In this document: positions 17,740 to 25,753 of the stretch, piece after piece
Numbering within the stretch: position 1 is the stretch's first letter
How the letters are laid out: each line of letters starts with the position of its first letter
Translations under genes and position numbers: made by a program
Assembly (NCBI GenBank): GCA_002436185.1
Contig: DJKX01000032.1
Span: forward strand, 90,335-154,334
Reading direction: 5' to 3'
Source: Fidelibacterota bacterium UBA6531
Lineage (GTDB): Bacteria > Fidelibacterota > Marinisomatia > Marinisomatales > TCS55
Length of the DNA stretch: 64,000 nt
The notes under the pieces: model-generated
The model's input: only the letters and a program-made list of their open reading frames with translations
Databases searched by the model: none
What the model was told of the DNA's origin: nothing

Positions 17740-18503
17740 GTAAGCGTAAGAAAAAACAGCAGATAAATCTACGTGTAATCATTGGCGCTTCCTTTTCCAC
17801 GCTGGTACTTACATTAACACTACTTGCTTTTAATTGGTCAAACTATACTGGCTTGAATCACTTGGAAAATATTGAAATTAAAGGTGCCTTCATCATCCCT
17901 GCTGATGAATACAGGGAATCCCTCTCCCCTGTGTTAGGAACGACCATAAATGATATTAAGACGAGGAACATGAGTTTGTTATTGGAAAGTCACCCCTTTG
18001 TTCACGCTGCGCGGATCAGTAAAAGTTTTCCCAACAAAATTATTGTTGAAATTATGGAAAGACACCCTGTTGCATTACTGAATATGGACCCCCTTCTATA
18101 TATCGATAGAGAAGGTGTTGTGCTGCCGGAACTAGGGAATGTTGGTGAAAAAATTATACCGATCATGTCAGGTTTCAATACTGCCCGGGAACTCTATCCG
18201 ATTGGTCATCAAACTGTATCGCAAAAAGTATCAGAATCCATTGATCTTATTGATTACATTATTGAGCATTTTCCAGGTATGTATGAAAATCTTTCAGAGG
18301 TTACGTTAAACAGCAATGATGAATTTGTATTGATTTTAGCTAATTATCCTACAAAAGTAATCCTGGGAAATGATCATATGGAAGAAAAAATCCAAATCCT
18401 GAATTCATTTGAGCAATCATTACCTGAAGACAAAGGATTATACAATTTCTCTTCTTTAGATTTACGCTATAATCACCAAGTTATTGTAAAGGTGAGGGTA
18501 TGA
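17736..18503 (+). CDS. ftsQ: FtsQ/DivIB-type division protein with POTRA domain
   Basis: A 255-residue bitopic protein: basic N-terminus (SKRKKKQQINLR), one membrane segment (VIIGASFSTLVLTLTLLAF), a POTRA domain (LENIEIKGAFIIPADEY, LLLESHPFVHAARISKSFPN, IIVEIMERHPVALLNM) and the FtsQ beta domain (YIDREGVVLPEL, VILGNDHMEEKIQIL). FtsQ links early and late divisome proteins in the periplasm. Residue conservation is low, but domain order and place between murB and ftsA make the call firm. It overlaps both neighbours by four bases. Confidence 0.9.
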   Translation: MSKRKKKQQINLRVIIGASFSTLVLTLTLLAFNWSNYTGLNHLENIEIKGAFIIPADEYRESLSPVLGTTINDIKTRNMSLLLESHPFVHAARISKSFPNKIIVEIMERHPVALLNMDPLLYIDREGVVLPELGNVGEKIIPIMSGFNTARELYPIGHQTVSQKVSESIDLIDYIIEHFPGMYENLSEVTLNSNDEFVLILANYPTKVILGNDHMEEKIQILNSFEQSLPEDKGLYNFSSLDLRYNHQVIVKVRV

Positions 18504-19774
18504 AGGGGATTAATATGAATTCGTCTCAAACGATCAGAGTTGGGTTAGATATTGGTTCTTCGTTTATTACCTGTGCTGTTGCTGAAAAATCCAACGAATC
18601 GGATGAAATAAAACTGCTGGGAATTGGCCGTTTTCCCTCTGCCGGATTAAAAAATGGTTCTGTCATCCATCGAGACAAACTGATGGATGCCATTGAAGCT
18701 GCAGTAAAAGATGCAGAATTAATGTCAGGTCATAAAGTAGATAGAGCAGTCGTCAGTATTTCCGGTGAAAATATCCGCAGTATCAATACCCAAGGTGCCA
18801 TCGCCATTCAAAAAAACCAGCATTCATCCTTACCTGTGGAAAATGAAATTACCGAACATGATGTTTTTCGCGTTATGGAAATGGCCAGGGCTCTTTCTCT
18901 TCCTTCGGACAGAGATATAATGCACGTCTTGCCCCAGGAATATGTCATTGATACCATGGATAATATAAAAGATCCGGTTGGAATGTCCGGGCGCCGACTG
19001 GAAGCAAAAGTTCATTTGATTACAGTTCCCAGTTCGGCGGCAAAAAACCTGGTGAATTGCACCGAGGAATTGGGAATTCAGGTGGATGGATTAGTATTTC
19101 AGGGTTTGGCATCATGTCTCATGACATTGGATAGTGATGAAAAAGAATTGGGTGTTGCTTTGGTCAATATTGGCGGAAATACAACGGAAGTTGTAGTCTA
19201 TCATAATGATGGAATTCGCCACTCTGCCGTTATGGGAGTTGGTTCTAACAGCATTACGAATGACATTGCTGTCATGCTGCAGATTGGTATTGGAGAGGCG
19301 GAAGAAATCAAGAAAAAATATGCATCGGCAAAAGCATCCATGTCCTCCACTGAACTGGAATTTGACTTACCGGTAAAAAATGGCGGGCTTGCCAGACAAG
19401 TATCTGAACATGAACTTTCTCGTTATGTAGAAGCCCGCGCCCAAGAAATTTTGCAATGGATTGCCAGAGAAATTCATCGGGCAGATATCCGCGAAAAGTT
19501 AACCTTTGGCGTCGTACTCACCGGCGGTGGTGCGCAACTACGTAATTTGGTTCCGCTAGCTGAAGAAATTTTAAATATGCGAGTTCGTCTCGGAATATCA
19601 AAAAATATTAGCGGAGCTGTTGATGTTGCCTCCAACCCTGAGCACACGTCCGTCATCGGATTATTGCACTGGATTGACGTTAAAAAAGAATTGGCGCCGG
19701 CAGCGAGGCCCATTAAACCCACTTTCGTGCGAGCCGTTAGTTGGCTGAAGAGCTGGATAAAAGGATTTTATTAA
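18500..19774 (+). CDS. ftsA: FtsA actin-like division protein
   Basis: About 420 residues, an actin-fold ATPase that ties FtsZ to the membrane and recruits the divisome. Phosphate-1 loop RVGLDIGSSFITCAV, subdomain 1C around GRFPSAGLKNGSVIHRDKLM, VALVNIGGNTTEVVVY, and the adenosine motif VVLTGGGAQLRNL. The C-terminus VSWLKSWIKGF looks like the amphipathic membrane-targeting helix. Two starts are possible: ATG 18500, overlapping ftsQ as ATGA, or ATG 18515, preceded by AAGGGG at good distance. Forty-five bases separate it from ftsZ. Confidence 0.93.
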   Translation: MKGINMNSSQTIRVGLDIGSSFITCAVAEKSNESDEIKLLGIGRFPSAGLKNGSVIHRDKLMDAIEAAVKDAELMSGHKVDRAVVSISGENIRSINTQGAIAIQKNQHSSLPVENEITEHDVFRVMEMARALSLPSDRDIMHVLPQEYVIDTMDNIKDPVGMSGRRLEAKVHLITVPSSAAKNLVNCTEELGIQVDGLVFQGLASCLMTLDSDEKELGVALVNIGGNTTEVVVYHNDGIRHSAVMGVGSNSITNDIAVMLQIGIGEAEEIKKKYASAKASMSSTELEFDLPVKNGGLARQVSEHELSRYVEARAQEILQWIAREIHRADIREKLTFGVVLTGGGAQLRNLVPLAEEILNMRVRLGISKNISGAVDVASNPEHTSVIGLLHWIDVKKELAPAARPIKPTFVRAVSWLKSWIKGFY

Positions 19775-19819
19775 GAATGAAAGACACATACCTAACCACC
19801 AAACCAGAGGAGTAACCCT

Positions 19820-21025
19820 ATGTTATTTGAATTCGACAGCATAGCAGAACAGAAAGCGAAATTGAAAGTCATCGGCGTTGGCGGCGCCGGCGGAAATGCC
19901 GTGAACCGCATGATCCAGGCCGGGATGCAAGGCGTTGATTTCATCGTTGTAAATACGGATGCCCAAGACCTGGAAAACAATGCCGCAAAGCATAAAATCC
20001 AGATTGGTAAAAATCTAACCAAAGGCCTTGGCGCCGGTGCAAAAGCCGATGTTGGCCGGGAAGCCGTCGAAGCCGATCGGGAAGTAATCACAGAAATACT
20101 TGGCGGGGCTGATATGGTTTTCATCACCGGAGGAATGGGTGGTGGAACAGGAACAGGAGCGGCGGCGAGTATAGCCCAAATGGCTCGTGAACTTGAAATC
20201 CTAACCGTGGGAATCGTTACTCTCCCCTTCAATTTTGAAGGTCCCAAACGCATGAATCGCGGACTGAGCGGTCTATCTGATTTGCGGAAAGCCTGCGATA
20301 CGGTTATTTCTATTCCCAACCAGAAACTCATGTCCATTGTTGATAACAATACAACCGTTGTGGAAGCGTTTAAACTGGCTGATTCCATCCTGCATCAAGC
20401 AGCAAAAGGCATTTCCGATTTAATCAATGTCCATGGATTGATTAACCTGGATTTTGCTGATGTGGAAACCATTATGAAAAATATGGGTGAAGCCATCATG
20501 GGAACAGGTGTTGCCGGTGGTGAAGAACGTGCTGTTCTGGCATCCCAGCAAGCCATTTCCAGTCCATTACTAGATAGCGCGTCCATCAGTGGTGCTCAAG
20601 GTGTATTAGTAAACATCACAGGCGGTCCTGATTTGACGCTCATGGAAGTGGATGAAGCAACGTCCATCATCTTTGAAGAAGCCGGTAACGAAGCTAATAT
20701 CATTTTTGGTGCCGTCATCGATCCTAGAATGTCTGATGAAATACGGGTAACCGTCATTGCCACGGGATTCAACCATAAAGCACCTAAAGAAGTGGAAAAA
20801 GAAGATAAAGAAGTCATTATCAGGCCAAAGCAAAAACAGGCTCGAATTTTGGCTGAACAGGAAAATGTGCCATTATTTAACCAAAAGATGACGAATGAAC
20901 AAGAAAGCACACAACCGGAATTAACACAACCAACTGCGTCAAAATTCCATTTTGATGATACAAATCCGGTTATCTATGGAAATGATCTGGACGTACCGGC
21001 ATTCATTCGCCGCCAACAGGAGTAG
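19820..21025 (+). CDS. ftsZ: FtsZ tubulin-like division GTPase
   Basis: A 401-residue GTPase that forms the Z ring. It shows IGVGGAGGNAVNRMIQAG, the nucleotide loop GGMGGGTGTGAAA, PFNFEGPKR and the T7-loop region LINLDFADVETIM. After the core (to about residue 320) comes a charged linker and then DLDVPAFIRRQQE, the conserved tail that binds FtsA. GAGGAG upstream of ATG 19820 gives a strong ribosome site. It is the last gene of the cluster; a terminator hairpin lies about 125 bases downstream. Confidence 0.97.
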   Translation: MLFEFDSIAEQKAKLKVIGVGGAGGNAVNRMIQAGMQGVDFIVVNTDAQDLENNAAKHKIQIGKNLTKGLGAGAKADVGREAVEADREVITEILGGADMVFITGGMGGGTGTGAAASIAQMARELEILTVGIVTLPFNFEGPKRMNRGLSGLSDLRKACDTVISIPNQKLMSIVDNNTTVVEAFKLADSILHQAAKGISDLINVHGLINLDFADVETIMKNMGEAIMGTGVAGGEERAVLASQQAISSPLLDSASISGAQGVLVNITGGPDLTLMEVDEATSIIFEEAGNEANIIFGAVIDPRMSDEIRVTVIATGFNHKAPKEVEKEDKEVIIRPKQKQARILAEQENVPLFNQKMTNEQESTQPELTQPTASKFHFDDTNPVIYGNDLDVPAFIRRQQE

Positions 21026-21052
21026 TTTATAATAATTATCCTCTGGTTTTTA

Positions 21053-21108
21053 TCACCACCCAACGAGCCCCCTCCTCATATGAGGAGGGGATTTAGGGGA
21101 GGTGGTGA
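21053..21108. repeat. Intergenic palindromic element (REP-like)
   Basis: Between ftsZ and rpmB lies a nested inverted structure. The core 21069-21090 is a perfect 22-bp palindrome with half-site CCCCTCCTCAT. The outer arms are TCACCACC (21053-21060) and GGTGGTGA (21101-21108). After the core comes ATTTAGGGGAGG, which partly mirrors the C-rich arm again. Its G+C-rich, purine/pyrimidine-segregated make-up differs from the surroundings. It resembles dispersed REP-type repeats with CCCCTCC/GGAGGGG arms found between genes in other bacteria. I saw no second copy in this window, so repeat status is inferred. Confidence 0.6.
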
Positions 21109-21150
21109 AACAAATTTGTGTTTGGATTGATCTAATCAAGGAGAACAGGT

Positions 21151-21195
21151 AAAAAAAGAAAACCCTCAGCTAAAAGCACGAGGGTTTTTCTTTTT
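21151..21195. terminator. Bidirectional terminator between ftsZ and rpmB
   Basis: A stem built on CCCTC (21163-21167) and GAGGG (21180-21184), extended by an A-rich left arm pairing with the T-rich right arm (GGGTTTTTCTTTTT). It has T runs on both strands, so it can stop the ftsZ transcript on + and the rpmB transcript on -. Confidence 0.75.
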
Positions 21196-21215
21196 AGGGA
21201 GGGTAATGAAGTCTT

Positions 21216-21452
21216 TTATACTTTTAAACCGCGAGTCCGCATTTCCTTTACAACTTTCGTAATCCCCTTCTTATCAATCAGGCGCATACCCTGAGTTGAT
21301 ACATTCAGGGTTACATATCGTTTTTCATCTGGAAGCCAAAAACGTTTTTTCTGGAGATTAATATTAAAACGGCGCCGAGATTTATTGTGAGCATGGCTCA
21401 CATTATTTCCATACATGGGTCTTTTTCCGGTTACGTCACACATTCTACTCAT
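21216..21452 (-). CDS. rpmB: 50S ribosomal protein L28
   Basis: A 78-residue basic protein of the large ribosomal subunit. The start SRMCDVTGKRPMYGNNVSHA is the standard L28 N-terminus, followed by RRRFNINLQKKRFWLP and the C-terminal STQGMRLIDKKGI. It lies alone, convergent to ftsZ and divergent from dusB. Confidence 0.95.
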   Translation of the reverse strand: MSRMCDVTGKRPMYGNNVSHAHNKSRRRFNINLQKKRFWLPDEKRYVTLNVSTQGMRLIDKKGITKVVKEMRTRGLKV

Positions 21453-21489
21453 AATATATTTTTCCTATAGGTCTTAAAATTTGCCGGCG

Positions 21490-21517
21490 AATTTAATGCA
21501 ACATTTCTTTCTTACAA
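21490..21517 (-). promoter_or_regulatory. Candidate rpmB promoter
   Basis: Read on the minus strand, TTGTAA (21512-21517) and TAAATT (21490-21495) are 16 bases apart, about 40 bases before the rpmB ATG. Fair but not perfect matches; no operator seen. Confidence 0.35.
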
Positions 21518-21573
21518 ATTACTATCTTCAATTTCACAGAATGGATTAAGGTGTATGTAAATTCACATATCAT

Positions 21574-22545
21574 ATGCAGATAGGTAATCTTAAAATTGAC
21601 ACCCCCATCCTTTTGGCTCCCATGGCAGGGGTGACGGATTACTCATTTCGTATTTTGTGTAAAGAAATGGGAGCAGGAGTAGTGTATTCTGAATTTGTTT
21701 CGGCTCATGGTATTATTCGAAAAAATGAAAAAACGCTTGATATGATTCGTTTTACAGAAATGGAGCGCCCTATCGGCATCCAGATATTTGGGGATTCGCC
21801 GGAGGTCATGGCCAAAGCTGCCCGGGTAGTGGCTGACAAATTCCAACCGGATATTATCGATATTAATTATGGCTGTCCTGTTCCCAAGATTACCAAAAAA
21901 GGCGCAGGATCTGCAGCGCTTAAAGATCTATGCCTTATGGATGATATTACCACTGCAGTTGTTGAATCTGTCCCTGATCTACCCGTTACAGTAAAAATGC
22001 GAGCCGGGTGGGATATGTCAAATATTGTAGCTATTGAAGCAGGACCCCGACTGGAAAAAGTCGGAGTAAAAGCTATCGCCCTCCACCCTCGAACCACCAA
22101 GCAAAGTTATAGAGGTAGTGCGAATTGGAACTTAATCAAAGAATTAATACAAACTGTGTCCATTCCTGTTATTGGTAATGGTGATATTAAAAAACCGGAA
22201 GATGTTGTTCGCATGTTTGATGAAACGGGCTGTGATGCTGTTATGGTGGCGCGTGCTGCTTTGGGAAATCCCTGGTTCTTTAAGCAAGCAACTGCATTAT
22301 TACTTGGCGCTTCCCTCCCGCCCATACCAAACACTCACGAGCGGATTGACATGTGTAAACGCCATTTGGAGCTTTTGCTGGAATCTCGAGGTGAACATAT
22401 TGGCACTAATCTTATGCGCAAGCAATTTGGGTGGTATATAAAAAACTTCCCAGGGGCCTCTTCATTACGTCAATCGTTGGTGCTAGCAAAAGATAAGGAG
22501 GCAATGGAAAAGCTATTAGGTGAAGTGAACAAAAATCATAAGTGA
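21574..22545 (+). CDS. dusB: tRNA-dihydrouridine synthase (DusB type)
   Basis: A 323-residue FMN enzyme that reduces uridines in the tRNA D-loop with NADPH. The TIM-barrel start ILLAPMAGVTDYSFR, then IGIQIFGDSPEVMAKAA, the family signature DIINYGCPVPKITKKGAGS-like stretch with the catalytic cysteine in NYGCPVPK, VKMRAGWD, LHPRTTKQSYRG and IPVIGNGDI, MVARAALGNPW are all present. The C-terminal helical domain binds tRNA. In many bacteria dusB sits near other small housekeeping genes, as here. Confidence 0.93.
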   Translation: MQIGNLKIDTPILLAPMAGVTDYSFRILCKEMGAGVVYSEFVSAHGIIRKNEKTLDMIRFTEMERPIGIQIFGDSPEVMAKAARVVADKFQPDIIDINYGCPVPKITKKGAGSAALKDLCLMDDITTAVVESVPDLPVTVKMRAGWDMSNIVAIEAGPRLEKVGVKAIALHPRTTKQSYRGSANWNLIKELIQTVSIPVIGNGDIKKPEDVVRMFDETGCDAVMVARAALGNPWFFKQATALLLGASLPPIPNTHERIDMCKRHLELLLESRGEHIGTNLMRKQFGWYIKNFPGASSLRQSLVLAKDKEAMEKLLGEVNKNHK

Positions 22546-22614
22546 TTTTTTGAAAGTAAGTATTATATACTATATCGAATCTTTCATATACCTTTAATTC
22601 CACAACTCCCTTTC

Positions 22615-22643
22615 TTGATTCACTCTTCGTAAGCTGTTATATT
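22615..22643 (+). promoter_or_regulatory. Candidate promoter for P5C dehydrogenase
   Basis: TTGATT (22615-22620), 17-base spacer, TATATT (22638-22643), about 48 bases before the ATG at 22691. A good sigma-70-type match in an otherwise unremarkable 145-base gap. Confidence 0.5.
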
Positions 22644-22690
22644 CCCGAGCTGTTTTTTAACCCAAAATTCAAAAAAAATACGATTAAATA

Positions 22691-24322
22691 ATGACGAACC
22701 AATTTACAATACCAAAACCGGTGAATGAGCCTATCAAGGTCTATGGCCCCGGCTCACCGGAAAAAGCCAGCTTACAGGCCAAAGCGGATGAATTGAGTTC
22801 AAAGGTCATCGATATTCCATTGGTCATTGGCGGAGAAGAGGTCCGCACTGGCAATACGGCTCAATGCGTTATGCCCCACGACCACGGCCACATCTTGGCC
22901 AATTTTCACCAGGCTGGTGAAAAAGAAGTGGAAATGGCCATTAACGCTTCCCAGGAAGCCTGGCAGTCCTGGTCAAAGAAACCCTTGGAAGAACGAGCAG
23001 AGATCTATGTCAAAATTGCCAATTTACTGGCCGGACCCTGGCGGGACACCATCAACGCTGCCACTATGCTGAACATGAGTAAGAATGTTTTTCAGGCGGA
23101 GATCGATGCGGCCTGCGAGCTGATCGACTTTTTGCGCTTTAACCCCTGGTACGCCCAGGAACTGGCATCCCACCAGCCCATGTATTCCCCGGAGCCCACC
23201 AAGAATTCGGTGGAACTTCGTCCCTTGGAAGGCTTCGTATTTGCCGTGTCACCTTTTAACTTTACGTCCATAGGCGGCAACCTGCCCTCTGCTCCAGCAT
23301 TGATGGGCAACGTGGCCCTGTGGAAGCCAGCATCCAGCGCGGTCTACCCGGCCCATTTCATTATGCAGTTATTCAAGGAAGCCGGTTTGCCCGATGGCGT
23401 GATCAATTTCATCCCCGGCCGCGGCTCCCAGGTGGGTCCTAACGTCATGAACAGTCCGTTACTGGCCGGCGTACACTTTACCGGTTCAACGGCGGTATTT
23501 CAGGGTATGTGGAAGCATATTGGTGAAAATATTCAGAATTATAAGACCTATCCCCGTATCGTGGGTGAGACCGGCGGAAAGGACTTTTGCTTGGCCCACG
23601 AATCCGTGAACAAGGATGCACTTGTCACTGCTATGGTTCGAGGGGCATTTGAGTATCAGGGTCAGAAATGCTCGGCCATGTCGCGAGCCTATATCCCCAC
23701 CACCATCTGGGATGATGTGAAAGAAAAATACTTGGCTGAAGTGGATTCTATCAAAATGGGTGATCCAAAAGATTTTACCAATTTCATGAATGCGGTCATT
23801 GATAGGTCCGCTTTTGAATCCATAAGTGAATTCATCGATTTTGCTAAAAATGCTGATGATGCCGAGATCCTCACCGGTGGCGGTTACGATGATTCTAAAG
23901 GATTTTTTATTGAGCCCACTACTATTTTAACTGATAATCCCAAATTTCGTACCATGTGCGAGGAGATCTTTGGGCCGGTTTTAACCATCTACTTATACGA
24001 CCCCGATAATTGGAAAGAAACGTTGAAACTGGTGGACTCTACATCCGATTATGCCTTGACCGGATGCGTCATGAGTGAGGATAAAGATGCTGTAGAGGAA
24101 GCCAAGATTGCCCTGACATATTCGGCCGGTAATTTCTACATCAACGACAAACCCACTGGTGCTGTGGTTGGCCAGCAGCCATTTGGTGGCAGTCGCGCTT
24201 CAGGCACCAACGATAAGGCCGGCTCCATGTTCAACCTCGTACGCTGGGTATCCCAGCGAACCATCAAAGAGAACTTTGACCCACCCACGGATTATCGTTA
24301 TCCTTTTATGGACGAAGATTAA
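22691..24322 (+). CDS. pruA: L-glutamate gamma-semialdehyde (1-pyrroline-5-carboxylate) dehydrogenase
   Basis: A 543-residue aldehyde dehydrogenase that oxidises glutamate semialdehyde to glutamate with NAD+, the last step of proline and arginine/ornithine breakdown. It is the stand-alone, mitochondrial-like (ALDH4) form: N-terminal YGPGSPEKASLQAK and VIGGEEVRTG, cofactor region SPFNFTSIGGNLPSAPALMG, active-site glutamate in VGETGGKDF, catalytic cysteine in YQGQKCSAMSRAYIP, and the end GQQPFGGSRASGTNDKAG. No proline dehydrogenase domain is fused and none lies nearby. G+C is raised: 65 of 120 bases in 23041-23160. That may reflect high expression codon choice or transfer. Confidence 0.93.
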   Translation: MTNQFTIPKPVNEPIKVYGPGSPEKASLQAKADELSSKVIDIPLVIGGEEVRTGNTAQCVMPHDHGHILANFHQAGEKEVEMAINASQEAWQSWSKKPLEERAEIYVKIANLLAGPWRDTINAATMLNMSKNVFQAEIDAACELIDFLRFNPWYAQELASHQPMYSPEPTKNSVELRPLEGFVFAVSPFNFTSIGGNLPSAPALMGNVALWKPASSAVYPAHFIMQLFKEAGLPDGVINFIPGRGSQVGPNVMNSPLLAGVHFTGSTAVFQGMWKHIGENIQNYKTYPRIVGETGGKDFCLAHESVNKDALVTAMVRGAFEYQGQKCSAMSRAYIPTTIWDDVKEKYLAEVDSIKMGDPKDFTNFMNAVIDRSAFESISEFIDFAKNADDAEILTGGGYDDSKGFFIEPTTILTDNPKFRTMCEEIFGPVLTIYLYDPDNWKETLKLVDSTSDYALTGCVMSEDKDAVEEAKIALTYSAGNFYINDKPTGAVVGQQPFGGSRASGTNDKAGSMFNLVRWVSQRTIKENFDPPTDYRYPFMDED

Positions 24323-24355
24323 TGATCAAGCTCCTAAGCAGAATCCTTTCTTTTA

Positions 24356-24413
24356 AACAGTATTTTGGTTTTACCTAAATCCTGCATTTTTTGCACGATT
24401 TTTCAATACTGTT
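24356..24413. repeat. Inverted repeat in the pruA-downstream gap
   Basis: AACAGTATT (24356-24364) and AATACTGTT (24405-24413) form a 9-bp inverted pair about 40 bases apart, with a smaller TGCA-TTTTT-TGCA pair inside. It lies between pruA and the cPGS-like gene. It could be an operator pair or a long weak hairpin; no T run follows. Confidence 0.3.
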
Positions 24414-24436
24414 AAACTATTTATAAGGATGAATTA

Positions 24437-25753
24437 ATGAAACCGATTAAAACAATTATTATGGGCGCCGCCGGGCGCGACTTTCACAACTTTAACGTTG
24501 TCTACCGGCACAATGATAATTACGTAGTAGTAGCTTTTACAGCCACCCAGATCCCTGACATTGAAGGTCGCAATTACCCACCGGAACTGGCCGGGGAATT
24601 ATATCCTGACGGTATTCCCATTTACGACGAAAGTGAACTGGAAAGACTTATTCAAGAGCATCATGTGCAGGAAGTGGTTTTTTCCTATTCAGACATTTCC
24701 TACGATTATGTAATGCATAAGGCAGCCCGAGTACTAGCTCTAGGGGCCCATTTTAAATTACTGGGTGGCGCGCAGACCATGATCCGCTCTACCAAGCCGG
24801 TGGTATCGGTATGTGCGGTACGTACCGGTTGCGGTAAAAGCCAGACTACCCGTAAAGTAGCACAAGTACTCAAAGCAGCAGGTAAACAGGTTGCCGCTAT
24901 TCGGCATCCCATGCCCTACGGTGATTTGGCCAAACAGGGCGTACAGCGCTTTGCCACACTGGCCGACTTGGAAACACATAAATGTACCATTGAAGAAATG
25001 GAAGAATATGAACCCCATATTAATCAAGGAACGATTGTGTTTGCCGGTGTTGATTATGAAGCCATCGTTCGGGAAGCCGAAAAAGAAGCTGATGTTATTC
25101 TTTGGGATGGCGGCAATAATGATATGCCTTTTTATAAACCGGACCTGGCCATTGTTGTGACCGATCCGCATCGACCCGGACATGAATTAGCATATTATCC
25201 CGGAGAAACAAACTTGATGATGGCCGATGCAGTGGTCATTAACAAAGTGGACACGGCCGATCCCCAGGGCGTGGAAACAGTACGCAATAATATTAAAACG
25301 GTTAATCCCGAGGCGGCCATCATTGCATGTGCATCCCCGATCACTGTTGAAAATTCTGAACTGATTGCCGGGAAAAAGGTACTGGTGGTTGAGGATGGAC
25401 CGACATTGACCCACGGTGAAATGAAAATCGGTGCCGGGATGGTTGCCGCTGAAAAATTTAATGCCGCTGAAACGGTTGACCCTCGTCCTTTCCTAGTAGG
25501 TAAGCTGCAAGAAACATTTGCTCATTACCCAAAAATCGGCACCCTGCTGCCGGCCATGGGCTACGGTGACGAACAGGTCAAGGACCTAGAAGAGACCATC
25601 AATAATACAGCATGTGACGTAGTGATCATTGGTACGCCTATTGATTTGCGACGCATCACTGATATAAAACATCCCTCTGTGCGGGTCACGTACGATTTGG
25701 AAGAGATCAGTACACCTACAGTGGCGGATGTACTACAGCCCCTCTTAAAATGA
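24437..25753 (+). CDS. Cyclic 2,3-diphosphoglycerate synthetase-like P-loop protein
   Basis: A 438-residue cytosolic protein. An N-terminal domain (IIMGAAGRDFHNFNVVYR, then EVVFSYSDISYDYVM) precedes a P-loop domain at about residue 125 (VSVCAVRTGCGKSQTTRKV), with ILWDGGNNDMPFYKPDL and a G-domain-like VVINKVDTADPQG. This layout matches proteins annotated as cyclic 2,3-diphosphoglycerate synthetase; that activity is established in methanogens, whereas bacterial homologues are of unproven function. Its stop overlaps the carbamate kinase start (ATGA), so the two are coupled. G+C is higher than in neighbouring housekeeping genes. Possibly an ATP/GTP-dependent enzyme in arginine, proline or carbamoyl-phosphate metabolism; the substrate is unknown. 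Confidence 0.75.
   Translation: MKPIKTIIMGAAGRDFHNFNVVYRHNDNYVVVAFTATQIPDIEGRNYPPELAGELYPDGIPIYDESELERLIQEHHVQEVVFSYSDISYDYVMHKAARVLALGAHFKLLGGAQTMIRSTKPVVSVCAVRTGCGKSQTTRKVAQVLKAAGKQVAAIRHPMPYGDLAKQGVQRFATLADLETHKCTIEEMEEYEPHINQGTIVFAGVDYEAIVREAEKEADVILWDGGNNDMPFYKPDLAIVVTDPHRPGHELAYYPGETNLMMADAVVINKVDTADPQGVETVRNNIKTVNPEAAIIACASPITVENSELIAGKKVLVVEDGPTLTHGEMKIGAGMVAAEKFNAAETVDPRPFLVGKLQETFAHYPKIGTLLPAMGYGDEQVKDLEETINNTACDVVIIGTPIDLRRITDIKHPSVRVTYDLEEISTPTVADVLQPLLK

Noticed and set aside
24758..25183. A 141-codon minus-strand open frame inside the cPGS-like gene
   Set aside because: No family resemblance and no start signal; the plus-strand frame is clearly the coding one.
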